The notes: generated by a model from the letters alone, not told the origin. Shown: positions 46,295 to 57,266, numbered from the stretch's first letter. The stretch: DNA of 64,000 nucleotides from Stutzerimonas stutzeri KOS6 (GCF_000307775.2 NZ_KK020676.1:1462576-1526575); one strand, 5' to 3'. Made by a program: numbers and translations.

Positions 46295-47439
46295 ACGGAG
46301 CGCCACTTGTGTCTAGGTATCCTTTCGGCGGTGGCCGGCGCCGCGCGCCGGCGTCCACGCTGTTGCTGCGCCCCGCGCCGCCAGGCCATACGAGGCCCTG
46401 GGACTGGCTGGTCTGGCGGGACGGCGAGGTGCTCGAGCGGGGCGCCTGGCCGGTTCCCGATCAGTGGCGCGGCCTGTCCTGCGCGCTGGTGGTGCCGGCG
46501 CCCTATTGCAGCCACTTCGAACTGCCGGCACCGCCGGGGCTGAAGCGCCACGAGTGGCCGCTGCTACTGGAGGAGCGCCTGTTGCAGCCGGTCGAGTCGC
46601 TCGTCATCGCCTGTATCGGTCGGCGCGACCGCTATCTGCGGCTGGTAGCGGTCGAGCGGGCGTTGATCAGCCACTGGCAGAACGAATGCGCGGCGCGGGG
46701 CCTGCAGCCGCGCGCCTGGTGGTCGGAGTTCCAGCTGCTGCCGGAGCCTGCGCCGGGCGAGCCGGTGGTCTGGAACGGGAACGGATACGCCTGTCTCAAG
46801 CGCGTCGAGGCGGACGGAGTTCATCACTGGCTCGCCTGGCCACAGGTGCTTGGCGAGCTGCCGCCGAACGAGCCGGCGCCAGCGTATCGAGAGGTGACTG
46901 AGGGCGGACCGCTGCCCGTGCCAGCAGCCGGACTACCGGCGCGGCTGGTCAGCCTGGTCGACTCCCGTCGGCCGAGTCAGCGTCGCGACTGGCCCGCCGG
47001 TCGTCGACTGCTCGGGCTGTGTGCGAGCCTGGCGCTGTGCTGGGGTGTGCTGCTGGCCTGGCAGGAGCACCGGCAGGGGCAACTCTGGCAAGCCCGGCTC
47101 GGCGAGTTACTCGGGCCGCTGAGCTCGCCGCGCCAGGCCGAGGTGCGGCTGGCGCAGATGCAGCGTCAGCACCGCGACTGGCAGTTCCGCCAACGCCAAC
47201 TGGCCACCCTGAGCGGGCAGGTCGGTCGCTGGCTGCAGGATGAGCCCGGCTGGCAGGTCCGGGAAAGCCGCTTTGACGGTCGCCACTGGCAGTTGACCCT
47301 GTCCGGCCATGGTTCATCGCTGAGCCGCCCCGAACCCTGGCAGCGGCTGGGTGAGGCCGCTGGCGCGACAGCCGTGCTGGAGGTGCAGGCGCAGACCCTG
47401 AGCGCCCGCTTCGATCTGGGTGCAGGAGACGAAACATGA
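46291..47439 (+). CDS. gspL: Type II secretion protein GspL
   Basis: A 382-residue protein. A cytoplasmic actin-like domain (about residues 1-230) binds GspE. A single transmembrane segment lies near LLGLCASLALCWGVLLAW, about residues 240-258, then a periplasmic coiled-coil and ferredoxin-like end. Text is divergent, and assignment leans on order between gspJ and gspM and on topology. Confidence 0.82.
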   Translation: MNGAPLVSRYPFGGGRRRAPASTLLLRPAPPGHTRPWDWLVWRDGEVLERGAWPVPDQWRGLSCALVVPAPYCSHFELPAPPGLKRHEWPLLLEERLLQPVESLVIACIGRRDRYLRLVAVERALISHWQNECAARGLQPRAWWSEFQLLPEPAPGEPVVWNGNGYACLKRVEADGVHHWLAWPQVLGELPPNEPAPAYREVTEGGPLPVPAAGLPARLVSLVDSRRPSQRRDWPAGRRLLGLCASLALCWGVLLAWQEHRQGQLWQARLGELLGPLSSPRQAEVRLAQMQRQHRDWQFRQRQLATLSGQVGRWLQDEPGWQVRESRFDGRHWQLTLSGHGSSLSRPEPWQRLGEAAGATAVLEVQAQTLSARFDLGAGDET

Positions 47440-47873
47440 CATTGGAGGCCATGCGGAATCACTGGCAGGCGCTTCCGGCGCCCCGCCAGCGGCTGCTGCT
47501 TGCCGGTTGGGTGCTGGTTGGGCTGATGCTGCTGTATGTATTGGCGCGTCCGCTCTGGGCCGGATGGCAGGAGGCCCGGCACTGGCAGCGGCTGGCGGTG
47601 GCGGCCGCCGCTCTGCCGGCTGTGCAGCCGCTGACCGCCGAGCGCTGGCGCCTGCTCGCCGAGACCAGTCGGGTGCTGCTTACCGGTGTGGAGGCGCGCG
47701 AGGGTGGCTGGTGGGTCCAGGGACAGATCGCCGACGCCCGCGACCTGAACCGGTTGATGCAGGCGGTGGCCGGGCAGGGCTGGCAGGTTAGCCGCTGGAG
47801 CCTGCAGCGGGCCGATGCGGGCCTGGTATTCGAGCTGCAGACGATGCGCGGGGACGGGGAGGCCGGCCGGTGA
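47436..47873 (+). CDS. gspM: Type II secretion protein GspM
   Basis: A 145-residue bitopic protein with one transmembrane helix near residues 17-36 (LLLAGWVLVGLMLLYVL) and a small periplasmic domain. It pairs with GspL in the assembly platform. It overlaps both neighbours by 4 bp. Confidence 0.82.
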   Translation: MTLEAMRNHWQALPAPRQRLLLAGWVLVGLMLLYVLARPLWAGWQEARHWQRLAVAAAALPAVQPLTAERWRLLAETSRVLLTGVEAREGGWWVQGQIADARDLNRLMQAVAGQGWQVSRWSLQRADAGLVFELQTMRGDGEAGR

Positions 47874-48541
47874 GGGGCTTTCTCCTGTTCTGGGCCGTGC
47901 TGGTCTTCGCCCTGGCTCTGCTGCTGGGCTCGCCTGCCGCTTTCTGGCTGGCGCGCGTCGACTGGCCGGAGGGCTGGGAGCCGCAGGCGGTATCCGGCAG
48001 CCTGTGGCGGGGACGGATGGGCAGCATCGGCCAGTTCGGGCCGGTGACCTGGGAGGTCTCGCTGTGGCGTCCCGGCATCGATGCGCTGGCCGGTTTCCAG
48101 CAGCGTGGCTGGGCGGCTTCCGTACGCGGCTGGCCTTGGGCCTGGCAGGCCAGTCTGCAGGAACAGGGGCCGCTTAATGGGCAGCCGCCACTGATCCTGG
48201 TGGACGGCGAGTGGCAGGGGCGGCTGGATGTCGAAGGGCAGTGGCGGCGCTGCGAGAGCAGTACGGGGCAGTTGCAGGTGCCGGAACTGCGGCTGGTCTC
48301 GCCCTGGGTGATGCTGCTGGGGCAGGGACGGGTCCGGCTCGATTGCAGCGAAGGTGCACGGATGCTGGCGAGTCTGGCGCGCGAGGGCGAGCACCACTTC
48401 GAGGCCGAGGCCGATCTGCTGGCGCGGCGGACGCACTTGAGCGGGCGGATCGAGGGGGGCGCGGAACTGGCTGTGCTGCTGCGTCAGTTCGGCCTCTTGG
48501 GCCCGGGGCAGCAGCGTTTCGAGACGACCGCGAACTGGTAG
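47870..48541 (+). CDS. gspN: Type II secretion protein GspN
   Basis: A 223-residue protein with one N-terminal transmembrane segment ([19 protein letters not shown]) and a beta-rich periplasmic part (VSGSLWRGRMGSIG; GQLQVPELRLVSPWV). GspN occurs in some type II systems only and its role is uncertain. It is the last gene of the operon. Confidence 0.75.
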   Translation: MRGFLLFWAVLVFALALLLGSPAAFWLARVDWPEGWEPQAVSGSLWRGRMGSIGQFGPVTWEVSLWRPGIDALAGFQQRGWAASVRGWPWAWQASLQEQGPLNGQPPLILVDGEWQGRLDVEGQWRRCESSTGQLQVPELRLVSPWVMLLGQGRVRLDCSEGARMLASLAREGEHHFEAEADLLARRTHLSGRIEGGAELAVLLRQFGLLGPGQQRFETTANW

Positions 48542-48603
48542 GGCGCACGCGCGTTGCCCCGGGTGGTTTTGGTGGATGAGTGGTGAGGACAGCAGCGGCG
48601 CGC

Positions 48604-48653
48604 CTTTCGCGGACAAGGCCCGCCCCGGCGGCCTTCATTCTTGCCCGCGAAAG
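48604..48653. repeat. REP-like inverted pair after gspN
   Basis: CTTTCGCGG (48604-48612) faces CCGCGAAAG (48645-48653), with GCCCGCCCC between, the pattern of a degenerate Pseudomonas REP doublet. It lies between convergent gspN and rsmE and could also end transcription. Confidence 0.6.
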
Positions 48654-48660
48654 CCGCGCA

Positions 48661-49368
48661 TCAGAACAGTCTGGCCAGCAGTGCGCTGACCGCGGTTTCC
48701 ACCCGCAGGATGCGCTCGCCCAGCTGCACCGGGGCCAGGCCGGCCGCGGCGAGCTTGTCCACCTCGTAGGGAATCCAGCCGCCTTCCGGGCCGATGGCCA
48801 GGGTCACCGGCCCGTCGATGGCGCGCGGGCAGGCCGGGTAGTCGCCCGGGTGGCCGAGCAGGCCCCGGGTGCCGGCGGCCAGGGCCGGCAGGCGGTCCTC
48901 GACGAAGGGCTTGAAGCGTTTCTCGATGATGACTTCCGGCAATACGGTATCGCGCGCCTGTTCCAGTCCTAATACCAGCTGCTCGCGAATGGCAGCCGGT
49001 TCGAGGAAGGGGGTCTGCCAGAAGCTCTTTTCCACCCGGTAGCTGTTGAGCAGTACCAGCCGCGGCACGCCCATGGCGGCGACGGTCTGCAGGACTCGGC
49101 GCAGCATCTTCGGCCGCGGCAGGGCCAGCAGCAACGTCACTGGCAGCTTCGCTGGCGGCGGCTGATCGAAGCTGACCTGAAGCTCGGCCTCGTCGGGCGC
49201 CATGCGCAGTAGCGAACCATGGCCCATGGCGCCGCCAAGCTGCCCGACCTTCAGGCTTTCGCCAACCACGGCGCGGTGCACCTGCTGCAGGTGGGTCAGG
49301 CGGCGATCACGCAGCAGCACACGGTCATCGGCGATGAAGTCGGCCGGCTCGAGCAGCAGCAGATTCAC
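48661..49368 (-). CDS. rsmE: 16S rRNA (uracil-1498-N3)-methyltransferase
   Basis: A 235-residue SPOUT methyltransferase that modifies U1498 of 16S rRNA. A GTG start at 49368 is chosen: it begins [11 protein letters not shown], matches family length and overlaps the tatC stop by 4 bp. [15 protein letters not shown] and [12 protein letters not shown] form the trefoil-knot cofactor site. It lies at the end of the tatABC transcript. Confidence 0.92.
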   Translation of the reverse strand: MNLLLLEPADFIADDRVLLRDRRLTHLQQVHRAVVGESLKVGQLGGAMGHGSLLRMAPDEAELQVSFDQPPPAKLPVTLLLALPRPKMLRRVLQTVAAMGVPRLVLLNSYRVEKSFWQTPFLEPAAIREQLVLGLEQARDTVLPEVIIEKRFKPFVEDRLPALAAGTRGLLGHPGDYPACPRAIDGPVTLAIGPEGGWIPYEVDKLAAAGLAPVQLGERILRVETAVSALLARLF

Positions 49369-50168
49369 GGACGGGGTGCGGGCGGCTGTCCGCCGGTATC
49401 CGGCGTTTCGTCCTCGGTGTCGCCGCTCGACGACTCTTCGCGCCGCTTTACCATGCTTCCGCAGATCAGCCCGGCCTCGAACAGCAGCCACATCGGCACG
49501 GCCAGCAGCGACTGGGAGAACACGTCCGGTGGCGTCAGTACCATGCCGACCGCGAAACAGCCGACGATCACATAGGGGCGGCTCTTGCGCAGGGTCGCGA
49601 CATCGACGATGCCGACCCAGATCAGCAGAAAGGTTGCCACCGGGATTTCGAACGCCACGCCGAAGGCGAAGAACAGCGTGAGGACGAAATCCAGGTACTG
49701 GCCGATGTCGGTCATCATCGCCACGCCTTCCGGTGTCACGCTGGCGAAGAAGCCGAACATGATCGGAAACACCACGAAGTAGGCGAAGGCCATGCCGCCG
49801 TAGAACAGGAAGATGCTCGATACCAGCAGCGGTACGGCGATGCGCTTCTCGTGCTTGTACAGCCCTGGGGCGATGAAGCCCCAGATCTGGTGGAGGATGA
49901 TCGGCATCGAGAGGAACAGCGCGACCATCAGCGTCAACTTGAACGGCGTCAGGAACGGCGAGGCGACACCGGTGGCGATCATCGTCGCGCCTTCCGGCAG
50001 ATAGGCACGCAGTGGTGCGGCGACCAGTGCGTAGATCTGCTGGGAGAAGTAGAACAGGCCGCCGAACAGCAGGCCGATGGCGGTCACGCAGCGCAACAGA
50101 CGCCTGCGCAGCTCGGTCAGGTGGGCGACCAGCGGCATTTCCTGATCATTGATGAAAGGCTGGTTCAT
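49365..50168 (-). CDS. tatC: Sec-independent protein translocase TatC
   Basis: A 267-residue six-helix membrane protein that recognises twin-arginine signals with TatB. Start by ATGA overlap with tat[16 protein letters not shown] near the N-terminus and [14 protein letters not shown] in the first periplasmic/cytoplasmic region are signatures. Together with TatA and TatB it would export the Tat lipoproteins encoded at 35-39 kb. Confidence 0.96.
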   Translation of the reverse strand: MNQPFINDQEMPLVAHLTELRRRLLRCVTAIGLLFGGLFYFSQQIYALVAAPLRAYLPEGATMIATGVASPFLTPFKLTLMVALFLSMPIILHQIWGFIAPGLYKHEKRIAVPLLVSSIFLFYGGMAFAYFVVFPIMFGFFASVTPEGVAMMTDIGQYLDFVLTLFFAFGVAFEIPVATFLLIWVGIVDVATLRKSRPYVIVGCFAVGMVLTPPDVFSQSLLAVPMWLLFEAGLICGSMVKRREESSSGDTEDETPDTGGQPPAPRP

Positions 50169-50599
50169 GGCTCGGGCGATCTGTCGGGGCGGGGAGTGGG
50201 CGCCGGCTCGACGCTGCGCGTCGTTTGCGCAGGCGATGCGGCGATGGTGCCGTTGTCCACACTGGTGCTGGAACTTACCGCGGCAGGCGGCGGTGAGCCT
50301 GTGCTTTCGCTGGCGGCGGACGCATCGCTGCCGCTGGTACCGCTGGGCGATGCGGGCGGCATGATGCTTTGCTTCATCTCCCGCTCGAGGTCGAGGATGC
50401 GCTCGTTGTGCAGTTGCCGACGGATCTCGTCGGCACCGATCTCGCGCTCGACCTCGGCCTTGATGTTGCTGAAGCTGCGCTTCAGCCGGCCGATCCACAG
50501 GCCGGTGGTGCGTACCGCACCCGGCAGGCGTTCCGGGCCGAGCACCAGCAGCGCCACCAGGCCGACCAGCAGCAGTTCGGTGAAACCGATATCGAACAT
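50165..50599 (-). CDS. tatB: Sec-independent protein translocase TatB
   Basis: A 144-residue TatB: an N-terminal helix [20 protein letters not shown], the GPERLP hinge, an amphipathic helix, and a low-complexity Pro/Ser/Thr tail. It forms the receptor complex with TatC. Confidence 0.95.
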   Translation of the reverse strand: MFDIGFTELLLVGLVALLVLGPERLPGAVRTTGLWIGRLKRSFSNIKAEVEREIGADEIRRQLHNERILDLEREMKQSIMPPASPSGTSGSDASAASESTGSPPPAAVSSSTSVDNGTIAASPAQTTRSVEPAPTPRPDRSPEP

Positions 50600-50674
50600 C
50601 AGGACGTGCTCACATCAAAAGGGAAAGCGGTCGCGCGGCGAGGCTTCGTCCGCGTGTCCGCATCGAACGTATGC

Positions 50675-50905
50675 CTAGTCTTTCTTGGTCGGTTCTTCGA
50701 CCTTGCGCGCCTGCGCGTCGATGGTGTGGTTCTGCTTGTCTTCGACGCCGGGCTTCTCCTCTTCGGTGCCCATGGACTTGCGGAAGCCCTTGATCGCATC
50801 GCCGAGATCGGAGCCCAGGCCTTTGAGGCGCTTGGTGCCGAACAGCATGATGACGATGAGCAGGATGATCAGGAGTTGCCAAATGCTGATGCCGCCAAAA
50901 CCCAT
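50675..50905 (-). CDS. tatA: Sec-independent protein translocase TatA (housekeeping)
   Basis: A 76-residue TatA: transmembrane helix at about residues 6-22, hinge [20 protein letters not shown], then a charged tail. It is first of the tatABC set, 20 bp after hisE. The second tatA at 34015-34248 is a close paralogue. Confidence 0.96.
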   Translation of the reverse strand: MGFGGISIWQLLIILLIVIMLFGTKRLKGLGSDLGDAIKGFRKSMGTEEEKPGVEDKQNHTIDAQARKVEEPTKKD

Positions 50906-50925
50906 GGTGATTTCTCCGATGTGAA

Positions 50926-51258
50926 TCAGGTTTGCGGACGCGCGGCTTTTTCCGCGTGTCCGGAGAGACCGAAACGCCGGTCCAGTTCATCCAGTACCGC
51001 CTGCGGATGCTGGTCGAGCGCGGCCAGCATGACCAGGCTGTGGAACCAGAGGTCGGCGGTTTCGTAGATCAGGTCGCGGGGATCACCGCTCAGCGCGGCA
51101 TCCTTGGCAGCGAGAATGGTTTCCACCGACTCTTCGCCGACCTTTTCGAGAATCTTGTTCAGGCCCTTGTGATACAGGCTGGCGACGTAGGAGCTGTCCG
51201 GCGCCGCACCCTTGCGGGCTTCCAGCACCTCGGCCAGACGGGTCAGGGTGTCACTCAT
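50926..51258 (-). CDS. hisE: Phosphoribosyl-ATP pyrophosphatase
   Basis: A 110-residue HisE, histidine biosynthesis step two. The start at 51258 ([12 protein letters not shown]) is preferred. [15 protein letters not shown] and [13 protein letters not shown] carry the acidic metal ligands of the MazG-like fold. It overlaps hisI by 8 bp. HisI and HisE are separate proteins here, as in Pseudomonas. Confidence 0.95.
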   Translation of the reverse strand: MSDTLTRLAEVLEARKGAAPDSSYVASLYHKGLNKILEKVGEESVETILAAKDAALSGDPRDLIYETADLWFHSLVMLAALDQHPQAVLDELDRRFGLSGHAEKAARPQT

Positions 51259-51646
51259 GCTTGTGCTCCGCATAGATGGCGTGCGGGTCCTTGAGAACCG
51301 GCTCGACGACCTTCCAGGCGCCGTTCTCGAAGACACGATAGAAGCAGCTTTCCCGCCCGGTGTGGCAGGCGATGCCGCCGATCTGCTCGACCATCAGGAT
51401 GATCACGTCGGCATCACAGTCCAGGCGCAATTCGTGCAACTGCTGCACATGCCCGGACTCCTCGCCCTTGCGCCATAGCCTGGCACGGGAACGTGACCAA
51501 TAAATTGCACGTTGCTCCTGCGCGGTCAGTGACAGCGCTTCGCGATTCATCCAGGCCATCATCAGTACGCGGCCGGTCCTGTAGTCCTGGGCGATCGCCG
51601 GGACCAGGCCGTCGGCATTCCAGTTGATTTCGTCCAGCCAGTTCAT
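51251..51646 (-). CDS. hisI: Phosphoribosyl-AMP cyclohydrolase
   Basis: A 131-residue HisI, histidine biosynthesis step three. [30 protein letters not shown] and the metal-binding [13 protein letters not shown] plus [12 protein letters not shown] segments are all present. Confidence 0.96.
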   Translation of the reverse strand: MNWLDEINWNADGLVPAIAQDYRTGRVLMMAWMNREALSLTAQEQRAIYWSRSRARLWRKGEESGHVQQLHELRLDCDADVIILMVEQIGGIACHTGRESCFYRVFENGAWKVVEPVLKDPHAIYAEHKHE

Positions 51647-51695
51647 CGGATTCTCCGCTCAATGCGCCAAGTGTGCCAGCCCGCACGGGCGATGG

Positions 51696-53306
51696 CTATC
51701 GGCGCACCACGATGTAGATGCCGGCCAGCAGCATGACCCATGCCGGCCAGGCGGTGATCGCGACAAGGTTCTCTGCGCTGGCTGCCAGCGTGGCGCCGCT
51801 GCCCAGCAACAGCGCACCGGTCAGACGTAGCGGCCAGCCCTGGTGGCGTTCATGCCATGGCGGCGGCGGATTGTTCGCGTGGGGGTGTGACATGCGCTCC
51901 AGCAATTCGCGGGTCATGTGCGCCAGGTGGGGCAATTGCTCGATCTGCGCGTGCACGTTCTTGATCAACTGCTTGGGGCTCATGCGCTCGCGCATCCAGC
52001 GCTCAAGGTACGGCTGCCCAGTGCTCCAGAGGTCAAGGTCCGGGTACAGCTCGCGACCGAGGCCTTCGATGTTGAGCAGGGTCTTCTGCAGCAATACCAG
52101 CTGTGGCTGCACTTCCATGTTGAAGCGCCGCGCCACCTGGAACAGGCGCACCAGCAGCTGGCCGAAGGAGATGTCCTTCAGCGGCTTCTCGAAGATCGGC
52201 TCGCAGACGGTGCGGATCGCCGCCTCGAATTCGTTGACCTTGGTTTCCGCCGGCACCCAGCCCGAGTCGATGTGCAGCTGGGCGACCTTGCGGTAGTCAC
52301 GCTTGAAGAAGGCCATCAGGTTGCGCGCCAGGTAGTCCTGATCCTCCGGCGTGAGGCTACCGACGATACCGAAGTCCACCGCGATGTACTGCGGGCTCCA
52401 GGGCTGGTGCGTGCTGACGAAGATGTTGCCGGGGTGCATGTCGGCATGGAAGAAGCTGTCGCGGAACACCTGGGTGAAGAAGATCTCCACGCCGCGCTCG
52501 GCCAGCTGGCGCATGTCGGTGTTCTGCCGTGCCAGCCCGGCCATGTCGGTCACCGGTACGCCGTAGATGCGTTCCATGACCAGCACCTGGGGGCGGCAAT
52601 AGTCCCAGTAGACCTGCGGCACGTAGAGCAGCGCGGAGCCTTCGAAGTTGCGCTTGAGCTGGCTGGCGTTGGCCGCTTCGCGCAGTAGATCGAGCTCGTC
52701 GTAGATGGTCTTGGCGTAGTCGTCGACCACTTCCACCAGGTGCAGGCGGCGGGCATCGATGGAGATGCGCTCGGCGGTATTGGCCAGCATGAACAGCCAG
52801 GCCAGGTCCTGGCCGATGATCGGCCGCAGATTCGGGCGCACCACCTTGACCACTACCTCCTCGCCGGAACGCAGTTTGGCCGCGTGCACCTGGGCCACCG
52901 AGGCGGAGGCCAGCGGCTTGCTGTCGAAGCGGGCGAAGATTTCTCCCACCGGAGCGCCCAGCTGGCGCTCGATCAGCGCCGTGGCGACGGCTGAATCGAA
53001 AGGCGGCACGCGGTCCTGCAGCATCGCCAGCTCTTCGGCGATATCCGGCGGCAGCAGGTCGCGACGGGTGGAGAGGATCTGGCCGAACTTGATGAAGATC
53101 GGTCCCAGCCCCTCCAGCGCCAGACGCAGGCGTGCGCCACGCGACAGCTCGCTGCGCCGGCGCGGAACCCAGCGCCAGGGCAGCAGATAGCTGGTGCCGC
53201 GCAACCACCAGGGCATCGGCAGGTCGAGAATGATGTCATCGAGGCGGTAGCGGATCACCACCAGCAGGATGCGAAACAGGCGGCGTGCGGCGGCGAACAG
53301 CTTCAT
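51696..53306 (-). CDS. ubiB: Ubiquinone biosynthesis kinase-like protein UbiB
   Basis: A 536-residue atypical kinase (ABC1/ADCK family) needed for ubiquinone synthesis. The KxGQ region reads [12 protein letters not shown], the ATP lysine is in [12 protein letters not shown], and the catalytic loop and metal site are [12 protein letters not shown] and AVDFGIVG. Two hydrophobic C-terminal segments anchor it in the inner membrane. It overlaps ubiJ by 4 bp. Confidence 0.95.
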   Translation of the reverse strand: MKLFAAARRLFRILLVVIRYRLDDIILDLPMPWWLRGTSYLLPWRWVPRRRSELSRGARLRLALEGLGPIFIKFGQILSTRRDLLPPDIAEELAMLQDRVPPFDSAVATALIERQLGAPVGEIFARFDSKPLASASVAQVHAAKLRSGEEVVVKVVRPNLRPIIGQDLAWLFMLANTAERISIDARRLHLVEVVDDYAKTIYDELDLLREAANASQLKRNFEGSALLYVPQVYWDYCRPQVLVMERIYGVPVTDMAGLARQNTDMRQLAERGVEIFFTQVFRDSFFHADMHPGNIFVSTHQPWSPQYIAVDFGIVGSLTPEDQDYLARNLMAFFKRDYRKVAQLHIDSGWVPAETKVNEFEAAIRTVCEPIFEKPLKDISFGQLLVRLFQVARRFNMEVQPQLVLLQKTLLNIEGLGRELYPDLDLWSTGQPYLERWMRERMSPKQLIKNVHAQIEQLPHLAHMTRELLERMSHPHANNPPPPWHERHQGWPLRLTGALLLGSGATLAASAENLVAITAWPAWVMLLAGIYIVVRR

Positions 53307-53926
53307 TCGGGGCGATCTGGATTCAGGTTGAGGGCGAGGCGCTCGACGCGCGCTTCGAGTCGGTCGAGGGCAAGTTTCATGTCATCCAGCTCGTCGAAAC
53401 GCGCCTGGGCTTCGGCCTGGCCGACCAGTGCACGGGATTCCTCGCTGAGGTAGTCGGCCAGATCCTGGCGCAGCGAGCCGGCGCTATCGCGTAGCCAGCC
53501 CAGCGGATTGCGCAGGCTCGAATCGACCAGCTGCGCGCCGACCGGGCCGAACCAGCGGGAAATTTCGTAGGCCCAGTCGAGTTCCAGATCCTGCAGAACT
53601 TCCGCCAGGTTCATCAGCAGGGCGCTGTCCCCGTCGATCTCGACCTCGGCGCCATGCAGCACGGCGGTCTTGTTGCGGCTGCCAGCCAGGCGCAGCAGGC
53701 TGCTCGCCGGCGCGCGCAGGCGGCAGTCGGCGTCGCTGCCCCAGTCACCGGCCAGGCGCAGGCCCTCGTCGTCGGCAAGGATGAACAGCCGCCAGGCCGG
53801 CGCCGTGCAATCGATCTCGATGACCCGGCCGCTCAGGCGCGCCAGTCGCGGCAATGCCGAGGGGTCCAGGCGCAGGAGGCGATTGATGCCGCGCTCGGCG
53901 CCGGCCAGCAGGGCAGTGCGCAGCAT
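53303..53926 (-). CDS. ubiJ: Ubiquinone biosynthesis accessory factor UbiJ
   Basis: A 207-residue SCP2-domain protein that binds lipid intermediates in the Ubi complex. The N-terminal SCP2 fold (residues 15-110) is followed by a coiled C-terminal part ([20 protein letters not shown]). Its stop and start overlap ubiB and ubiE. Confidence 0.9.
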   Translation of the reverse strand: MLRTALLAGAERGINRLLRLDPSALPRLARLSGRVIEIDCTAPAWRLFILADDEGLRLAGDWGSDADCRLRAPASSLLRLAGSRNKTAVLHGAEVEIDGDSALLMNLAEVLQDLELDWAYEISRWFGPVGAQLVDSSLRNPLGWLRDSAGSLRQDLADYLSEESRALVGQAEAQARFDELDDMKLALDRLEARVERLALNLNPDRPE

Positions 53927-54696
53927 CAGGGTTTGATGCCGCGATGCAGGGCGACGATGCCGCCAGTCATGTTGTGATAGCTGACGCGCTCGAAACCGGC
54001 GCTCTCCATCATGCCCTTGAGGGTTTCCTGATCCGGGTGCATGCGGATCGACTCGGCCAGGTAGCGATAGCTCTCGGCGTCGTTGGTGATCAGCTTGCCC
54101 ATCATCGGCAGCAGGCTGAACGAGTAGGCGTCGTAGGCCTTGGAAAACAGCTGGTTGGTCGGCTTGGAGAATTCCAGTACCAGCAGACGGCCGCCCGGCT
54201 TGAGCACGCGCAGCATGGAAGCGATGGCGTCTTCCTTGTGGGTGACGTTGCGCAGGCCGAAGGCGATGGTGACCACGTCGAAGTGATTGTCCGGGAAGGG
54301 CAGCTTCTCGGCATCGGCCTGGACGAACCTGACGTTGCCGGCCACGCCCTTGTCCAGCAGCTTGTCGCGGCCGACCTTGAGCATCGAGGCGTTGATGTCG
54401 GCCAGCACCACCTCGCCGGTGGGGCCGACGATGCGCGAGAACTGCCGGGTCAGGTCACCGGTACCGCCAGCGATATCCAGCACGCGATTGCCGTGGCGAA
54501 CGCCGGACAGCTCGATGGTGAAGCGTTTCCAAAGCCGATGGATGCCCCCCGACATCAGGTCGTTCATCAGGTCGTACTTGGCGGCCACGGAGTGGAACAC
54601 CTCGGCTACCTTCTGCGCCTTCTGGCTCTCCGGCACGTTCTTGTAGCCGAAATGGGTGGTCGGTTCTGCGTCACGCTCTTTGCGGGGATCGGTCAT
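53926..54696 (-). CDS. ubiE: Ubiquinone/menaquinone C-methyltransferase UbiE
   Basis: A 256-residue SAM-dependent methyltransferase. The start at 54696 is MTDPRKERD, the usual form. [14 protein letters not shown] is motif I, and [19 protein letters not shown] and [13 protein letters not shown] are UbiE signatures. First gene of the ubiE-ubiJ-ubiB set. Confidence 0.96.
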   Translation of the reverse strand: MTDPRKERDAEPTTHFGYKNVPESQKAQKVAEVFHSVAAKYDLMNDLMSGGIHRLWKRFTIELSGVRHGNRVLDIAGGTGDLTRQFSRIVGPTGEVVLADINASMLKVGRDKLLDKGVAGNVRFVQADAEKLPFPDNHFDVVTIAFGLRNVTHKEDAIASMLRVLKPGGRLLVLEFSKPTNQLFSKAYDAYSFSLLPMMGKLITNDAESYRYLAESIRMHPDQETLKGMMESAGFERVSYHNMTGGIVALHRGIKP

Positions 54697-54736
54697 GTCA
54701 CTGTCACCGGGAGAATGTGCCGCGCATTCTAAACCC

Positions 54737-54772
54737 AAAAGCAGCCACAAGCTTCAAGCCGCAAGCTACAAG
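54737..54772 (+). repeat. Intergenic AAGC-rich repeat, copy 2
   Basis: AAAAGCAGCCACAAGCTTCA and the next 16 bases, between ubiE and the PHA-system gene. It is closely similar to the reverse strand of 57945-57982 and less so to 25236-25270. Confidence 0.5.
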
Positions 54773-54880
54773 TAAAAAGCAGGAAAAAGCGTGACGGCTC
54801 TCTGGGCGCCAGCTACCAGCTGATTCGCTTGCAGCTGCTGCTATAGTGCGCGCCTTTTCGGGCGCAGCCAGGGAGTCCAC

Positions 54881-55159
54881 ATGGCCCAGATCATCGTCGA
54901 ACGTTCCCACAGTCTCGGTCGCGATGCGGCGCGAGAGAAGGCCGAGCAGTTGGCCGGGCGGCTGGCCAGCGAGTATGGCGTGCGCTGTCAGTGGCAGGGC
55001 GATGTGCTGGCGGTCAAACGCAGCGGGGCGGACGGCCGCATCGAGGTGCGCGAGGACAGCGTCAGGGTGCAGCTCAACCTCGGCCTGCTGCTGTCGGCGA
55101 TGGGTGGCAGTATCAAGGGGCAGATCGAGCGCGCGCTCGACCATGCGCTGCAGGCCTGA
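54881..55159 (+). CDS. Polyhydroxyalkanoic acid system family protein
   Basis: A 92-residue protein of the PHA_gran_rgn family: AQIIVERSHSLGRDAAREKA at the start and SVRVQLNLGLLLSAMGGSIKG near the end. The family is linked by name to polyhydroxyalkanoate granules, but its role is not proven. In Pseudomonas I recall it next to phaF/phaI; no phasin gene is visible here. Confidence 0.8.
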   Translation: MAQIIVERSHSLGRDAAREKAEQLAGRLASEYGVRCQWQGDVLAVKRSGADGRIEVREDSVRVQLNLGLLLSAMGGSIKGQIERALDHALQA

Positions 55160-55343
55160 CTGGCGAGCGGCTGCGACCTTTTACCGCAACTGTCGTGACG
55201 CGGTTCGGTGGCCGGCAGCAGGCTCCGCCCCGATCAGGCTGACCGCAGCAGGCGGTGGTTGCCGTCTCGTTCAGGTTCGCCATGTCTGCACGGCATAGGC
55301 ACACCTGCCTGATGTTCGTGGTCCGGCACTATTCGTAGAGAAC

Positions 55344-57266
55344 CTAGAGGCGAAAGCGCCCGACGCGCTGCTGCAGGTTCTCGCCGAGGCGAACCAGTTC
55401 CTGGCTGGCGCAGGCGTTGCGTTCGCCGGCCGCTGCGCTGCGTTCGGCGACGTCGCGCACGCTGACGATGCTGCGGCTGATCTCCTCGGCGACGCTGCTC
55501 TGCTGTTCGGTTGCCGCGGCGATCTGCTGGTTCATCGTATCGATTGCGGCGATGCGCTGGCTGATGTCCGTGAGCAGGCTGCCGGCGCGGCGGGACAGGC
55601 CGACGGTTGCATCGCTCAGCTCGCGACTCTGCTGCATCGAGTCCATGGCCTGTTGCGTGCCGTGCTGCAGCGCTTCGATCAGTTGCTGGATTTCTTCGGT
55701 GGATTGCCGGGTGCGCTGGGCCAGGCCGCGGACCTCGTCGGCGACCACGGCGAAGCCGCGGCCCGCATCACCGGCCCGGGCGGCCTCGATGGCGGCGTTG
55801 AGGGCGAGCAGGTTGGTCTGTTCGGCAACGTTGCGGATCACCAGCAGGACACTGCCGATCGCCTGGCTGTCGTCTTCCAGGCGCGCCATGGCATCGGCCG
55901 AGCCGGCGACCTGCCTGGCGGTGCGCTCCATCCGGCTGATCATCTGCGCCACCAGTTCGTCGCCCTCCTGCGCCTGCTGCCCGGCTTGCTGGCTGGCCTG
56001 CGCGGTGTCCACCGCATAGCGCGCGACTTCCTGTACCGTCGCCGCCATCTGCTCGATGGCCGTGGCGACCTGGTCGGTCTCCTGCTTCTGCTGGTCGATG
56101 TCTTCACGGTTGCGGCTGGATACCGCCGACAGGCCGCTGGCCGCCTCGCCGAGCCGTAATACGTCCTGACCGATACCGCCGATGAGCTGGCGCAGACTGT
56201 GCTGCATATCGAGCATGGCGCGCTGCAACTGGCCGAGTTCATCGCGTCGATCGACCTGTAGCGACTGCCCCAGGTCGCCGTTGGCGATGCCGCCGGCGAA
56301 GGTCAGCGTGCGCCGCAGCGGGATGGTCACCTGCCGGGCGATCAGCCAGGCGGTGGCGCTACCCAGCAATAACGCCAGCGCGGCGCCGATCAGCAGTTGG
56401 ATCTGGCTGCGCCGCTGTGCGTCGGTCAGGTGCCGCTTGTGGCGCTCGGCCAGTGCCTGCGCGTGCTGGCCGAAATCATCCGCACTACGCTGAAGCTCGG
56501 CACGGGCCCGCTGGCTGTTGGCCAGACTTGTCTGCAGCTCCGCCAGGGCATCGCGGTAGCTCTGCAGCATGCCGTCGACCAGGAAAAGTTGCGAAGCCAG
56601 CGACGGGCCGAGGGTCTTGCGCAGACGCGAGAGCAGGTCGAAAGTGCGGCCGAGCGCCTTGCTGGCAGCGTCGGCGGCGGCCTGGTCCGGGCGTACCCGC
56701 AGGGTTTCGACATGCTGGCGGGTCAGCAATAGCTGGTCGACCAGTTCGGCAAGGCCGCGTACGTCGGCCAGCCCGGCGGGGATGTCGTCGCTGAATTCCA
56801 GTGCGGACAAAGCCTGACGCTGTAATGAGCCGAGGCTCAGTGTGCTGGCGTCGGCATGGTGGATCAGGGTGTCCTCGGCTTTCCGGTGAGCCTGGGCTGC
56901 GGCCAGTAGCGCTTCGACTGCAGCCTGGTAGCGCTGCAGGTCCTCTTCCAGCACGGCCATGTCGGCGCCGATGGAGCCGGTCAGCCGGGCGATGGCCTCG
57001 TGCAGCGCGGCAATGTCCTGCTGCAGTTGTTCGGCATGGGCCGAGTCGCCCTCGAGAATCAGGCGCAACTCCACCAGCCGGGTGCCGAGCGCCGCGCGGT
57101 CGAGCTCGTTGAGCGCTCCCAGCGTGTCGCTGCCGGACGCCAGATCCAACAGGCCGCGCTGGCCGATCAGCATCACCGCCAGGGTCAGCAGCAGGGTCAG
57201 GCCAAAGCCGAGGGCGAGTTTGCGGCCAACCGATAGATTGGCCAGTAAGGACGAGAGAGGGGACAT
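55344..57266 (-). CDS. Methyl-accepting chemotaxis protein
   Basis: A 640-residue transducer. First transmembrane segment at about residues 15-38, a long helical periplasmic domain of about 250 residues, a second segment near residue 290-312 ([19 protein letters not shown]), then HAMP and the signalling domain with [18 protein letters not shown]. The large helical sensor (helical bimodular type) is reminiscent of receptors for organic acids, but the ligand is unknown. It sits where the pha locus is expected. Confidence 0.9.
   Translation of the reverse strand: MSPLSSLLANLSVGRKLALGFGLTLLLTLAVMLIGQRGLLDLASGSDTLGALNELDRAALGTRLVELRLILEGDSAHAEQLQQDIAALHEAIARLTGSIGADMAVLEEDLQRYQAAVEALLAAAQAHRKAEDTLIHHADASTLSLGSLQRQALSALEFSDDIPAGLADVRGLAELVDQLLLTRQHVETLRVRPDQAAADAASKALGRTFDLLSRLRKTLGPSLASQLFLVDGMLQSYRDALAELQTSLANSQRARAELQRSADDFGQHAQALAERHKRHLTDAQRRSQIQLLIGAALALLLGSATAWLIARQVTIPLRRTLTFAGGIANGDLGQSLQVDRRDELGQLQRAMLDMQHSLRQLIGGIGQDVLRLGEAASGLSAVSSRNREDIDQQKQETDQVATAIEQMAATVQEVARYAVDTAQASQQAGQQAQEGDELVAQMISRMERTARQVAGSADAMARLEDDSQAIGSVLLVIRNVAEQTNLLALNAAIEAARAGDAGRGFAVVADEVRGLAQRTRQSTEEIQQLIEALQHGTQQAMDSMQQSRELSDATVGLSRRAGSLLTDISQRIAAIDTMNQQIAAATEQQSSVAEEISRSIVSVRDVAERSAAAGERNACASQELVRLGENLQQRVGRFRL

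Noticed and set aside
39366-48541. Type IV pilus assembly cluster as an alternative to type II secretion
   Set aside because: The set includes GspC, GspD without pilus-specific AMIN domains, GspH-I-J-K pseudopilins and GspL/M/N in type II order, and lacks pilT, pilD and pilMNOPQ.
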